Translations under genes and position numbers: made by a program
Assembly: GCF_001039355.2 (NCBI RefSeq)
Contig: NW_019775684.1
Coordinates: 174,633 to 238,632, forward strand
DNA from: Lingula anatina
Lineage: Eukaryota > Brachiopoda > Lingulata > Lingulida > Lingulidae
Length of the DNA stretch: 64,000 nucleotides
Direction of reading: 5' to 3'
Part shown: piece by piece, positions 50,501 through 61,230 of the stretch
Position numbering within the stretch: the stretch's first letter is position 1
Layout: each line of letters begins with the position of its first letter
The notes under the pieces: generated by a model
Databases searched by the model: none
What the model was told of the DNA's origin: nothing
What the model saw: the letters and a program-made list of their open reading frames with translations, nothing else

Positions 50501-53351
50501 ATTGAACACTTCAAGATGCTTCGTTCCATTTCAGTATAAAGATGCCAAGACATTATTTTTATTGTGAGAATAAATATCCTACTTGTTGCAATTAAATGAC
50601 TTCATCAATATCACATGTCAGAGAGAGCAAGGCTTAAAAGTAATAGCTGAATGCTCCCAGGAAAAACTTTTTTCAGAATTTTGAGTTGTGGGTATCAGTT
50701 TTCATATTTTGAAATCAAAATATCTTACTTTCTGTACTTTCTTGTGCTCATAGTGTATTGTTAAGGTCCCCTCTTTCTCTATAGACCCTTGCTCTAATTC
50801 CAGCCCACATTCAATCCACTTGCATGGCTTATGCTCCCTCCACCATTGCATCTTGCCTTTCTTGACCCATGTTGTCTGCAAAAAGACAAATATAAGTAAT
50901 ATATTTTTCCTTTTACTTTTATTACATATTGCTTTACTCTGAAAACCTTGGAATTCATAAACAATTTATTTCCTTTATTTCCCTATTCCTGCTTAACTTT
51001 ATAGATATCAATAAGAATCAGTATATGAACATAAATTATGAATCTAATGATGTTTTATAAATATAAAGAATCAACAATATGTAGTGTCTAAATGAATGAA
51101 AAGTAAGCATGCCATCTGACAATAAGCAAAAGAAAACAACAGCAAAATTGTAAAATTTCAGCAGACGAAGATTTACTGCAGATATATGCACTACTGAAAC
51201 AGAAATAACGCACAATGACATTCACTTTCACCACATGCCCTCTAAACACCTCCTCAAAACAGTCAGTGATTTGCACTATATCTCAAACCATGTAAGTACA
51301 TGCAATCTTGCTAATGTGTGCTTTTGTTGTGTACCTAGAACCTACCCTTTCAATAGCCTGCTCATAATGCTGAAACTTGGATAACTCGCGTAGGTTTCTG
51401 GCATGTAACTGGTTCAGTAGAATTTTTCTCCACTTGTCACTGCCAAAAGTGGTGACGGAAGACTTTTTTGGTTTGTCAAAATCTAAATTTAAAAAAAAAT
51501 GACAATTATCAAAATGCTCCTATAAACAATTCATCAGAAACATATAGCTATATCAGCATTTTTTCATCTAATTCATGGACAAAAATATAATGGAAAATAA
51601 TTATTGTTAATACAGGCGCAGATCCAGGATTATTTTGGCGTGGGGTTCAGGTCCTGCTTAAGGGCCCCGAAAAAATGTTATTTTAGAGGGTGAATGGTGC
51701 TATTTGGTATGGTTTAGAAATATGATTCAGCTAGTCAAAATTATAATTTCAAGAGGGGACCACTGGTGTGACTTATTTTTTAGAAATCGAAGGGACCTCC
51801 CCTGACCCCCCCCCTCTAAATCTGCCACTGTTAATATATCCCATCCTTACCAAATTCTGATGAAAACCACAGAGGGGTTGACATCACATCAATGTTGCAA
51901 GCCATACCACTGACAGCCGTGAAGAGAGGTTCTCCAGTAAAGTCAGACTGGGTAAGGACCATAAAGTCACAGCTTAATGAGTCAATGTCATAATGATGTT
52001 CTGGTAAAGATTTAATATTCTGCACAGTTGGTAAATTGGAGGAGGAATCTGCAGTCCTATGGTCAGTAGTGTCGAGTTCAATATTTTTCTTACAAGAAGC
52101 ATCCAAATTTGTTTGACCATCACCACTGCCTATGATTTCCCTTTGATTTTTCTTCTCTTCATTTGGTGTGGCTCTGAGGCTTTTTTCTGTACCTTGGTCA
52201 CTCTCCAGTTCCACGTCAGAAACAAAATCAATTATTGAATCTGAAGCTGAAAGGTCATAACTGTTCTGTCTCTCAAAAATTGAAAATTTTAATGTACCAT
52301 CATTTTCAGAATTATAGTTGGTATTGTCCTCTGTATTGCACCTTAGTGTTTTTCCTACATCCACAGTATCCATCTTGCTCCCTACATCTACAGTCTCTGT
52401 CTTGCTTTCTTTTGGCACTTGCTGGTCATTAATTTCAAAATCCTTAAATTTCGGGACTGTTTCTAAGGCTTCCTTGAGAACATTCCCTGTATTCATATTG
52501 TTTGTATTTTTAGAATCACAGTCTGGTTCAGCATTCCAGTCATTTTGAGATGATTCCTTTTCTTTGCCATTATCAATCAGATCACTGTGCTGTTTACCAC
52601 GAATTTCATCATTTTTCTTGTGTATTGATCTATCATCAGTGATAAATGAGTCCTCTCCTGGATTAAGAGGATCAGTTGTATAACTGGCTGAGCAAGTGTA
52701 GGTGGCATCAAAGGAAGCAACACTGGAGTAACTGCTGCATGAATCTATAGTTTTTCCTGCTTTCAAACTGATTGCCTTCCATGTTTTCCCTCCAAGGTTG
52801 GATGGTGTCACACCCAGTCTATAATATATAAGCCTGTCGTTGAGGCCTATTCCCCACACCTGAAGGCAATAAGGTTCCATTTGTTAGTGTTACAGGAACA
52901 TTTGACATTCATTTTTTTATATTTAGTGGGGTACGTGTCTTTATTTGGATAGAAATGGGATTTATAATCCATTTTATAGAGTAAAATGGATAAAATATGT
53001 AACTGGACTGCCTACTAGTACCCAAGTTTCATTCCATTCCATGTGTCTTAACTGTAAAACAATAAATCAACATGTCTGCAGCATTATCTCGGGAAGAAGG
53101 AGACATAAGCAAACATAAATCAAAAAGTTCTTCAAAAATGCAGTCCATATATCATTATCTCTATTCTAACATCATTTGCTGCACTTAATATTACTCTCTT
53201 ACCTGATCGTTGAGTCCCACAGACAACATGGACATCTCTCCTACCATCTCTATCCAACCTGAACCTGTCACTGACTCCTGGTCACTACTGCTGCCAACTA
53301 CTCCACGACGAAACCATATCTGGTGGCAAATAATACATAAATATGCTTTAA

Positions 53352-53403
<52 letters not shown>

Positions 53404-54289
53404 TTCTTTATGGCCAATTCCATGAAAAACCTTTTGTGTCTCACATAATATTGATATATATTTTGCAGTAAAGATGCATATTCTGAAATCTGATCAACAA
53501 TGGTAAACTGATTTATTTACAAATTTTCAGACTTTTTTCATTCAGACACATGGCTTTTATAACACAGAGACTGCTCCACTGACAGCAACAGCTGCAGAGT
53601 TAACATTGAAACCATCTATATAAAATGAATTAATAAGTACTTTTATAAATTAAAAAAAAAAACAGAATTCAAGAAATCTGCTAAAGAAGATGGATATTTA
53701 GTATGTATTCAATTATAGTTCATTTCTGGCTCACCTTTCCATCTCTGGAGATAGCCCAGACAGCATTCACTCCCACAGACACTTGTAAAAAGGTCACCTC
53801 ATTGCTTGGGGCTTCCACTTTAACCCAGTGTGTTCCTTATAAGTTAAAACAATAAAAAGAAATGGTAAAAGAACTCACCATATCTGTAAAAGTAAATCTA
53901 CAAAAATTATGTCAAGCTCAAAAATTGTAAACAAATGAAAACAATTACAAGTTATGTTCACTATTTTATCCCACCAGAAGTTTTAAGTTTTAATTAAAAC
54001 TCATAGATAAAATGTTTATCAGTAATTCATTGTATTTATAGCTAAAACATTTTAATTAACATACATATGTTTATTTTAACAGCTTGTGACAGGAATAAAT
54101 TTTATAGTATATTCTATATATTAACTAAATGGCTTATTATTGTTATTATTATTATTTTATTATAATTAAAATAATAATAATTATTATCATTAACAGTCAG
54201 CAGTGTTAGTCTTACGCCTGCAGCCAGTAAAATTTTCCTTGGACCAGCAGATTTTTTAGAATAATTAAATGAAATGGTCCAACATGACC

Positions 54290-54344
<55 letters not shown>

Positions 54345-57326
54345 ATAACATTGTCCCAGGTCACGCCCATCCTCACTAATGCATTTCCATCCCATGTAGT
54401 TATCCATACATGCCCCATGGGACCCACAGACACAGCTATCACTTCTAGATCTTCTCCTATTGAGATTTCCTGCCAGTTTTGTCCCTCAGGACAATCTCTT
54501 GTGACATTTGTCCTGAAGTATACCTGCTTAAAAAAAGTTGGGAAAAACTTACATTTTAAAACATAAAAAAATAAACTGTAGGTTATCATATTAATTGTAG
54601 TTAATTTTTCATGATGATACTTTTGAACAGTGACACTTGCATTGAAAAAGTCCAAAACGGGGCCTTTTGGCATTTGTTCCACTGAACGGTAAAATATCTT
54701 AAATAAATATGTCCATATTATAAATAATCTCTACTAATTTAGAGTAAACTTTATTTATTTATTGATTGATTTTTGTTGTTGAAAACTATCAATTTGAAAG
54801 TAATTTAATATTAACCACCTTTCCAGAGTCAGTGATAGCCCATACACACAACTGCCCCAGGGATTGATTTGGCATGTCCTGGCCACCAACTGCTACATCT
54901 GCAAATGGTGAACCTGAAGATTCACTAGAGACACCAGGTATCTGTAAGTTAAAGATAAAAAATTGGGGGAAAATATCAATGATAATCATAAAACTATGAC
55001 TTCAATTATGCAGCATTAGAAAACGTGAAAGAAAGATGATCTGATGCCTTTTGAAACAGGTACCAAGAAAATTTGGTCGTTTCTTTTTTTTCTTTTTTTG
55101 CAACAAAAGGTAGCAGATCATCTTTCTCCAATGAATATCATACTTCATAGTTGAAAATTCACATAATTTTATATGCATATATATGATCTTTATAAAATTA
55201 ATAGTACCTCATTCTCCTTAAACATTCATCACAATAAAATCACCTTATTCCACATATCTGTGGCAGTGTACTTTCTATGCCTAATCCACTTTCTCCTCCG
55301 CACACAAGAAGACCATTTTTGCTCTGCAGTCCACTGGTTAGGAAAATTTACGGCATACTGCCAACCCTAAAAATATCAAGATGTGGTCATTAATATAAAT
55401 CATGCTTTTTTTCAACAGCAGTTATTTTCTGCTACAATATATCATTTAAAGATATGACCTTTATGCTGTAAAATGTTCCAAATAAAGTACATTCATGATG
55501 CTGTTCAAGAATGCATTCAGTATAACCACATCAACGTGTGGCCAATCAACATAGTTACTAGTTAAGCTTTTTGGTTGGGTTACAATCAAAGATTGCACTT
55601 CAAATTTAAACTGCTTTTTGCACTCTGTGCAAGTATCGTTGTAACTTTACCTTTTTCTGGCATCATTAAGATAAAAGTCATAGTAACACATCTGAAAATT
55701 GCTTGTTGCATTTCTTCAAAGATCAGACATTATTGATTTTATTTACCCCTTTATCAGTGATATGGCCATAAAAGTTCTCATCAAAGTACCAATCCTCCTC
55801 CCAACACCAGGCAGCAGAAGGCAGCTGAAAACTTTCCTTTGGTGTTTCCACACTGCCATCATCTTGGCTCCAGTGTTTTGGATCTGTAGGCAACAGTTTG
55901 TTGGAAAATCCTCCAAATGGGGTCCACCTCTAAAACAAGAATTAGCCATTCTTTTTAAAAATCAAGGCCAATTCCAGAACTTCTTAAAGTCATAATAACT
56001 CTTCATTTTGGCCAAAAATTGGATTTTCCTGGAGTAAACGGCAATTTTCCGTACTTACCAATGGTCAGCGACCCCATTCCTGCATTCAAAGTTAATCCAG
56101 GGTTTTTTTCCTAAACGTACGGTTTTTTGTTAAAATCTCTTAAGAGATTTTAACTGACGGAGCTCTCTCTGACATCGCATAGTCACTGTTGACCTACTTA
56201 AAACCGCGGGAAAAGCAGACAACAACAACACTATAAACGATTCATGAGATATATTCGTCTTTTTGTTAAAAATACATAAATATCCACAATGTGTGCCATT
56301 CTGGGCTTTTCGTTATCTGACGCACTGTACAAAAACTCGCAACTTACGTCTGCGTCTGCATTAATGCGTTTGGCGCCATATGTTATTTTGGTCTCGAATG
56401 AATGTGAGAATCCGCGTGACACCATTACGTCATTAGCAACGAATGCCTTGATGTCCGGAAGAAAAGCATCGAAAGCCCTATTGAAAAGCACAGATTTTAG
56501 TTATACTACAATAACGGCCGTTTTAGTGGTAAAATACAATGGAATATATTTCCATGCGTTGTTTACAATGTATTTCATGCGGAATTTTGAATCTCAAAGG
56601 AAGAGTTATTATTGCTTTAATTTGATAAGATATCATTTCACAATGAACCTCACAATTTAAAAATGACACCTTGTATTAACGATTACTTATAGAAATGTAT
56701 TTATTGTACTGACTGACATGGTTCCCATATCTTCAGTTTACACTTCATCTTGTTTTATATTTAGGTTTATATCTTTCTTAAATAAAAATAAAAACATTCT
56801 GATGAATATGGTTAGTGTATATTATAGATAAAGGCAGTCCTTGTTGGATGTGAATAGCTGGCAAAAATTTTGTTACATACAAATGCAATTGCCATAATAA
56901 GTATCAAGTCTTTCACCCCTCTAAATGGCTTATCAGATTGACATATAAAATACTTCACTTCACGGATAATTTCAATAAAAATCATAGCCATGTTAACCTT
57001 AGCTGCCATAAAATTACAAAAAGACCCAACAGAAAAAAATGTGAATGTAAAAAAATACAGAACATATACGCTGGTACCTCATTTTCATATGTCCATTCCA
57101 AAACCCTTATAGGCACATCTGTAGACACCACATAGATGTAGAGGTGTCTATCACAACCAACAGCCCAGGTGACACCAACTGCAGCGGACACTTTCCTGAA
57201 CTGACTCAAGGTACCTGGTGTGATATGGCTGTCCCTGTTCTTCACTTCCTCCCAGAATGTGCTGTTTGCAGCTAGTTTAAATACCCTGCCGTGGTTGCTG
57301 ACTGCCCACAGGTATGTGCTAGGCAT
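44556..57326 (-). CDS. TECPR1: Tectonin beta-propeller repeat-containing protein 1 (TECPR1), 1301 aa
   Basis: TECPR1 links autophagosomes to lysosomes and, with ATG5-ATG12, lipidates LC3 on damaged membranes (human data). Twenty-three coding exons join in phase: 57326-57078, 55929-55747, 55366-55244, 54941-54819, 54523-54343, 53835-53735, 53319-53203, 52859-51851, 51482-51346, 50875-50729, 50378-50226, 49929-49784, 49517-49390, 49097-48995, 48687-48591, 48371-48292, 47878-47822, 47589-47415, 46967-46832, 46568-46473, 46190-46084, 45715-45596, 44693-44556. Order: N-terminal tectonin repeat (MPSTYLWAVSNHGRVFKL), first DysF pair (residues about 84-180), tectonin repeats, a long acidic linker, PH domain (about 740-850), second DysF pair (YENQRWNPVTGF to VRRRRWGRKCK), and C-terminal tectonin repeats. 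W183-x-x-I186 aligns with the human LC3-interacting W175/I178, and W162 with W154. The linker exon (336 codons) makes it longer than human (1165 aa). Met at 57326 aligns with the human start. Confidence 0.96.
45253..45476. mobile_element. Fold-back MITE family B, copy 2, in the last TECPR1 intron
   Basis: The left arm (CCTAGATCAATCTAAC ... GAGGGTTTTCCCACTAAATTG) and the right arm (reverse complement: GAGGGGGTTCTCGCTAAATTG) are imperfect inverted repeats, with similarity to 38241-38452. A possible 5-bp duplication CTGGG flanks it (45248-45252, 45477-45481). The centre holds another inverted repeat (AGCTGAAGCTGCTAAGC and its complement). Confidence 0.68.
49669..49694. repeat. Poly-A tract and, at 49745-49772, (TTACA)n in a TECPR1 intron
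   Basis: A run of about 24 A. Nearby are five TTACA/ATTAC pentanucleotide units ending 12 bp before the exon donor at 49784. Confidence 0.85.
51613..51830. mobile_element. 218-bp hAT-like MITE in TECPR1 intron
   Basis: Ends CAGGCGCAGATCCAGGAT and, in reverse complement, CAGTGGCAGATTTAGAGG are imperfect inverted repeats starting with the CAG typical of hAT elements. It is flanked by TTAATA on both sides (51607-51612, 51831-51836). It is non-coding. The right end lies 20 bp from the donor of the large TECPR1 exon (51851). Confidence 0.75.
53347..53403. repeat. (AATA)n/(AAT)n microsatellite in TECPR1 intron
   Basis: About ten AAAT units changing into AAT units. Confidence 0.9.
54291..54341. 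repeat. (TTA)n microsatellite abutting a TECPR1 splice donor
   Basis: About 16 ATT/TTA units run up to the donor of exon 54523-54343, so the intron starts GTAATAATAATAAT in the transcript. Confidence 0.92.
56129..56154. repeat. Perfect 26-bp palindrome in TECPR1 intron 1
   Basis: GTTAAAATCTCTT is followed directly by its exact reverse complement with no spacer. Confidence 0.9.
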
Positions 57327-57349
57327 CTGGATAGATTCACATATTCTAT

Positions 57350-60319
57350 CTGAAGCACAAATCATAAATGGAAGATACTTCTTACTGCTAGTTACAATTT
57401 CAAAAGGAAAACAGGAGTCAAATGACATCACCATTAATATGTAATCTACACACAGTTTTCTCTTTGTAGCTGTGTCGTATTCATAATCTTCACATCTGTT
57501 GAAATTGCCAGAGTCACAGATATTAAAACAATTAAGTGGTACAGATATGTTGAGCTCTTTATTATCTTCTTGGAATCTCCACCATTCTTAATTTAAGCTA
57601 CATGTACAAACCTCACACAGTTTGAAAATATCTATAAAATCCACACACAAATCCATCGAATGCACACACAGGTGTACTAAGGTAGTTTATAATGTATGAT
57701 ATTTGCATTATTGTAATGGCATTCTCAATATTACACTATCTCACTCAACATTCAAAAATACATGTAGTAAATAAAAATGCCACAAGTATAGAAACAATCA
57801 ACTAAAGGTTATCAAAAATGGTCCATATCCCTTATGCCTGATGTCATCTGCTTGGACTCGGCTCGGATGACCAATAAAAAAGCCCAGGTTTGAGAAACAT
57901 TAGTAACATGCAATCCTATGTGGTATGGAGAGTTGGAATTTCATCAACAATTCATAGCACTGGATACACCAACTTAGAAACCAATATAACGTGTGGGGCC
58001 GTAAATGTGGCCTTTAAAATAATGAAATTACTGCAGCTGTGAACTGTGCATCTGATCATCTGTGACTGAAGTTTGGCCAATAAGAATGGTACTAGTGAAG
58101 TCAATGAAAAGCATATGTAAATCTATATATATACCAGCAATATTTGTCCAGCTGTGTTCAATATGTTCTTGACATAGTTGTTCTACTCAGTAACACCTAA
58201 AAGTACCGTACATCTGAGTATGAAATTCCTATTAATTAGCACAGTGAACAAATATGCATATTAAGTAAGTCAGTGTAGATGACTATAGGTACTGGTGTGT
58301 ACAGTAGGGGTGGGAATACTGCAGAATCGAAGTTCATTTGATTGCACAGCCGGCAGGAAAAAAAACACATTAAACTAATTTGCAAAATTATTATCAATAA
58401 TTAAAAAGGTTACCGTTAAAACCAAACTGACCTTGGGCATAACCTAACTCATCAATAGTCATACATGCAATGCATGCATATTTGTGCATACTTATTTACT
58501 GCACTCTCTTCATAAACGACTTCACTCATCTTTATTTACCTAACATATATTACAATGTACAATAATAATTACATATTTACAGTTTCATTCGACAAAAACA
58601 ATTTACTTGATAGAACATCATATTAAAAATAACAAAAACATCAATTCTAACACACCGAAGAACTAGTATTAGAATAAGAATTAGTCAGAGTCACGTCGGT
58701 GATTAAAATAAAAACGCACCTGTACAATTTATGCATGCCAATTTCCCAGCAGGAAATGTACAGCAAAATAGGTCAAAGTATATACTCTGCTGTGTAGTTT
58801 TTCTTTTCGATGTTTCTAGTTTCTGATATGCTATTTTAGGCATGAAATACAGTATAATTTTGTTAGTAAAAATTGTAAATTTCTTTGTTTTGATATATCA
58901 GAGTTAATTTTTGTAGATGAAAAGATTCATTTTACCAGAATCGTGAAGCAAACTACAACCAAAAATAAAAACGGACCATACTCGTGACCCAATGACGTCA
59001 TTCATAAGCATCGAGCGAGGAAACAGAAACAACGTAAGTAACCTACCTGTGACACTTAGGATAAATTTAGTATTAGTGTAGTGTTTATCTTTCAGATTCG
59101 TTTCATAATATTTATCTCTTTTTTGATAAGCTTTTGGAGGTTGTCTTCTTAACAAACGAGCGTTGCTAGACTTGAATCAGAGACGAATAAAGGTTCTGTT
59201 GCAATTTGTAACCATCATCATTGCCACATTGGCGTCAATATTACAATAATCATTGCTTCAATCGTTCATGAATATTGATGTTTGAATTAGGGTTTATGTG
59301 ATAACGATTCGATAGCACAAGTCAATGTTTTATAGAATCTGACATTCAGCCATACTCGCATAACGTTTTGGTAATATATTTATACACAAGTATGACAAAA
59401 ACATGATTACCAAATACTACTACAGTACATGTACTGTATGATGTAGTAGCTGTTCATTAAATTAAGAGAATAGCTACCTGTACTCTCGTACACCACAGTA
59501 AGTGTACACATAAAAATTAAATATAAAGGTTTTTTTTATTTTTGATAGAAATAAAAGGAATGGTAAATTAATAACATAGCGAGACCCATTTTGGACAAGA
59601 AATGACAGTTTTTTCTAGTCCTGCCCAGTTGTGGATCACTGTGTAAATGTGAAATTTGGAATATCACCATGTATGATTACACATAGGCAGCCATATCTTA
59701 ATTTGAAACCAGTTTCTCATCATCTTAACTTCTTAACTTATTCAAATGGCTGAAGAAAATCCAGCTCACCAGCTGGATTTTGAGAAACCGGTTAACAAAA
59801 ATCCTCACGCATTCAGACTACTACAGTTATTCGAATCGGGACCTAATTCGCTATTTATTCGAACAAATGACTGTAGTGTGAAGGGGGTATATGCTAGCAG
59901 TATCATCGCCAATGTCATTTCTAAGAGAAATAAGATGTGGATCTGATCATTTTGGTTTCTCTTACTATTCCACAGTTAGCTATTGAATTAAATGTTACAA
60001 ACTCATCCTTTGAAAGAGTCAGTAGAACAAAGATTTAGGCTACCTCAAAAAATCATGTGTTAGCACTTTTATGTGTGTTTTTTTGTGCGTTATGTGACTG
60101 TGCATAAAGGTTTGTCATAGATAACTGTAAAATGATGTTCAGCTGGTATACCCATCCAGAGGCTGTGAAGAGGGTAAGGTTCATCTGCTTGTCTATCCGT
60201 TAAGCTGCCATGAAATCATTCACCACAGAAGACTACCATAACTGTAATGGAGTTAGAAGTACGTCAAATTGTTTCGATTTGCTATAGATTTTTTTTAAAA
60301 AGCACAATCTCATTTTTAG
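57350..60319. promoter_or_regulatory. Head-to-head intergenic region of TECPR1 (-) and BRI3 (+)
   Basis: The TECPR1 first coding exon has an acceptor (TTCAG) at 57350, so at least one non-coding 5' exon lies to its right. The BRI3 coding exon has an acceptor (TTTTTAG) before 60320, so it too has an upstream non-coding exon. A palindromic AATGACGTCATT (full CRE core TGACGTCA at 58993-59000) is followed 35 bp on by a strong + strand donor AAC|GTAAGTAA (59034/59035). That is a plausible first BRI3 exon and shared promoter. No other coding gene is evident; the frame at 59746-59946 is not recognisable. Confidence 0.5.
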
Positions 60320-60347
60320 GTTCAGCAAGTAGCAGATTTTCTCCAAA

Positions 60348-61230
60348 ATGTCACAAATGCCCAGTGCTCCTCCACCAGATGGAGGTGAAAAACCACCTGC
60401 TTACGAGTCCTTACAAGGTGCTCCACCACCTCAGAATTATCCAGGATATCCTCCTAACCAGCCACCTAAATATGGCCCTGGAGGTAAGTAAATATACTTG
60501 TATTTGTTGTATATCACACTGAAGTCGGTGTCTTGCATATTGCGTAGTGTTTTTGTACTCTTACTTGTGAGAATCGGCTTAGTGCATTTATTTCTTATTT
60601 AAATTTTATGAATAGGGTAGCATTGCAAAGACCAACAATAACAAAGATGTAAGCTTCTGTGAGGGAGTTGGTATTCTCATTTTATTTCTTTGCACTCCCC
60701 TTCTCCCAGCTGGTGCCTATCCTGGGTATCAACAGGGCTACCCTCCTGCAGCAAATTACCCAACAGCGGGTGCTTACCAGCCAGCCCCAGGGGGCTATCA
60801 GCCAGCCCCAGGGGGCTACCAGCCACACTACCAACAGCCACAAGCAGTGCCAGTACAACAGAATGTAGTGGTAGTGGGAGGATGCCCAGCTTGCAGGGTA
60901 AGCGCCTCTTGTATTTTGCATGCATTGGTGTTCAAGGTAATATGTTAGTAATCAGGTCTGATGCAGTTTTATCCACGAATTTATATTCTTTGTGGATGCT
61001 GTGTATTGAATATAATGATCAAAATTAGACAAAGTGAAAGTTCAGAATTTTTTTCAGTTTCCGTAGAATATCAATTTTTTTTATATGTCATTTTCTAGGT
61101 TGGTGTACTTGAAGATGATTTCACGTGCTTGGGTGTATTGTGTGCAATCCTGTTTTTTCCCATTGGAATTCTGTGCTGTTTAGCAATGAGACAGAGAAGG
61201 TGTCCCAATTGTGGAGCTGTCTTTGGATAA
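60348..61230 (+). CDS. BRI3: Brain protein I3 (BRI3) homologue, 151 aa
   Basis: Three coding exons join in phase: 60348-60483 (exon from about 60320), 60710-60897 and 61099-61230. The N-terminal half is rich in Pro, Gly, Tyr and Gln, with PY motifs PPAY (residues 16-19, also in human BRI3) and PPKY (39-42), which bind NEDD4-type WW domains in this family. A 21-nt tandem repeat gives YQPAPGG twice. The C-terminal half is the conserved part: [20 protein letters not shown], a hydrophobic segment ([20 protein letters not shown]) and [13 protein letters not shown] at the end. The paired CxxC motifs around a hydrophobic stretch resemble LITAF-type membrane zinc domains. BRI3 is a lysosomal/endomembrane protein; human is 125 aa. 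It is head to head with TECPR1, as in human. Confidence 0.95.

Noticed and set aside
59746-59946. 66-codon + strand frame between TECPR1 and BRI3
   Set aside because: Not recognised and out of phase with the BRI3 coding exon; may be non-coding.
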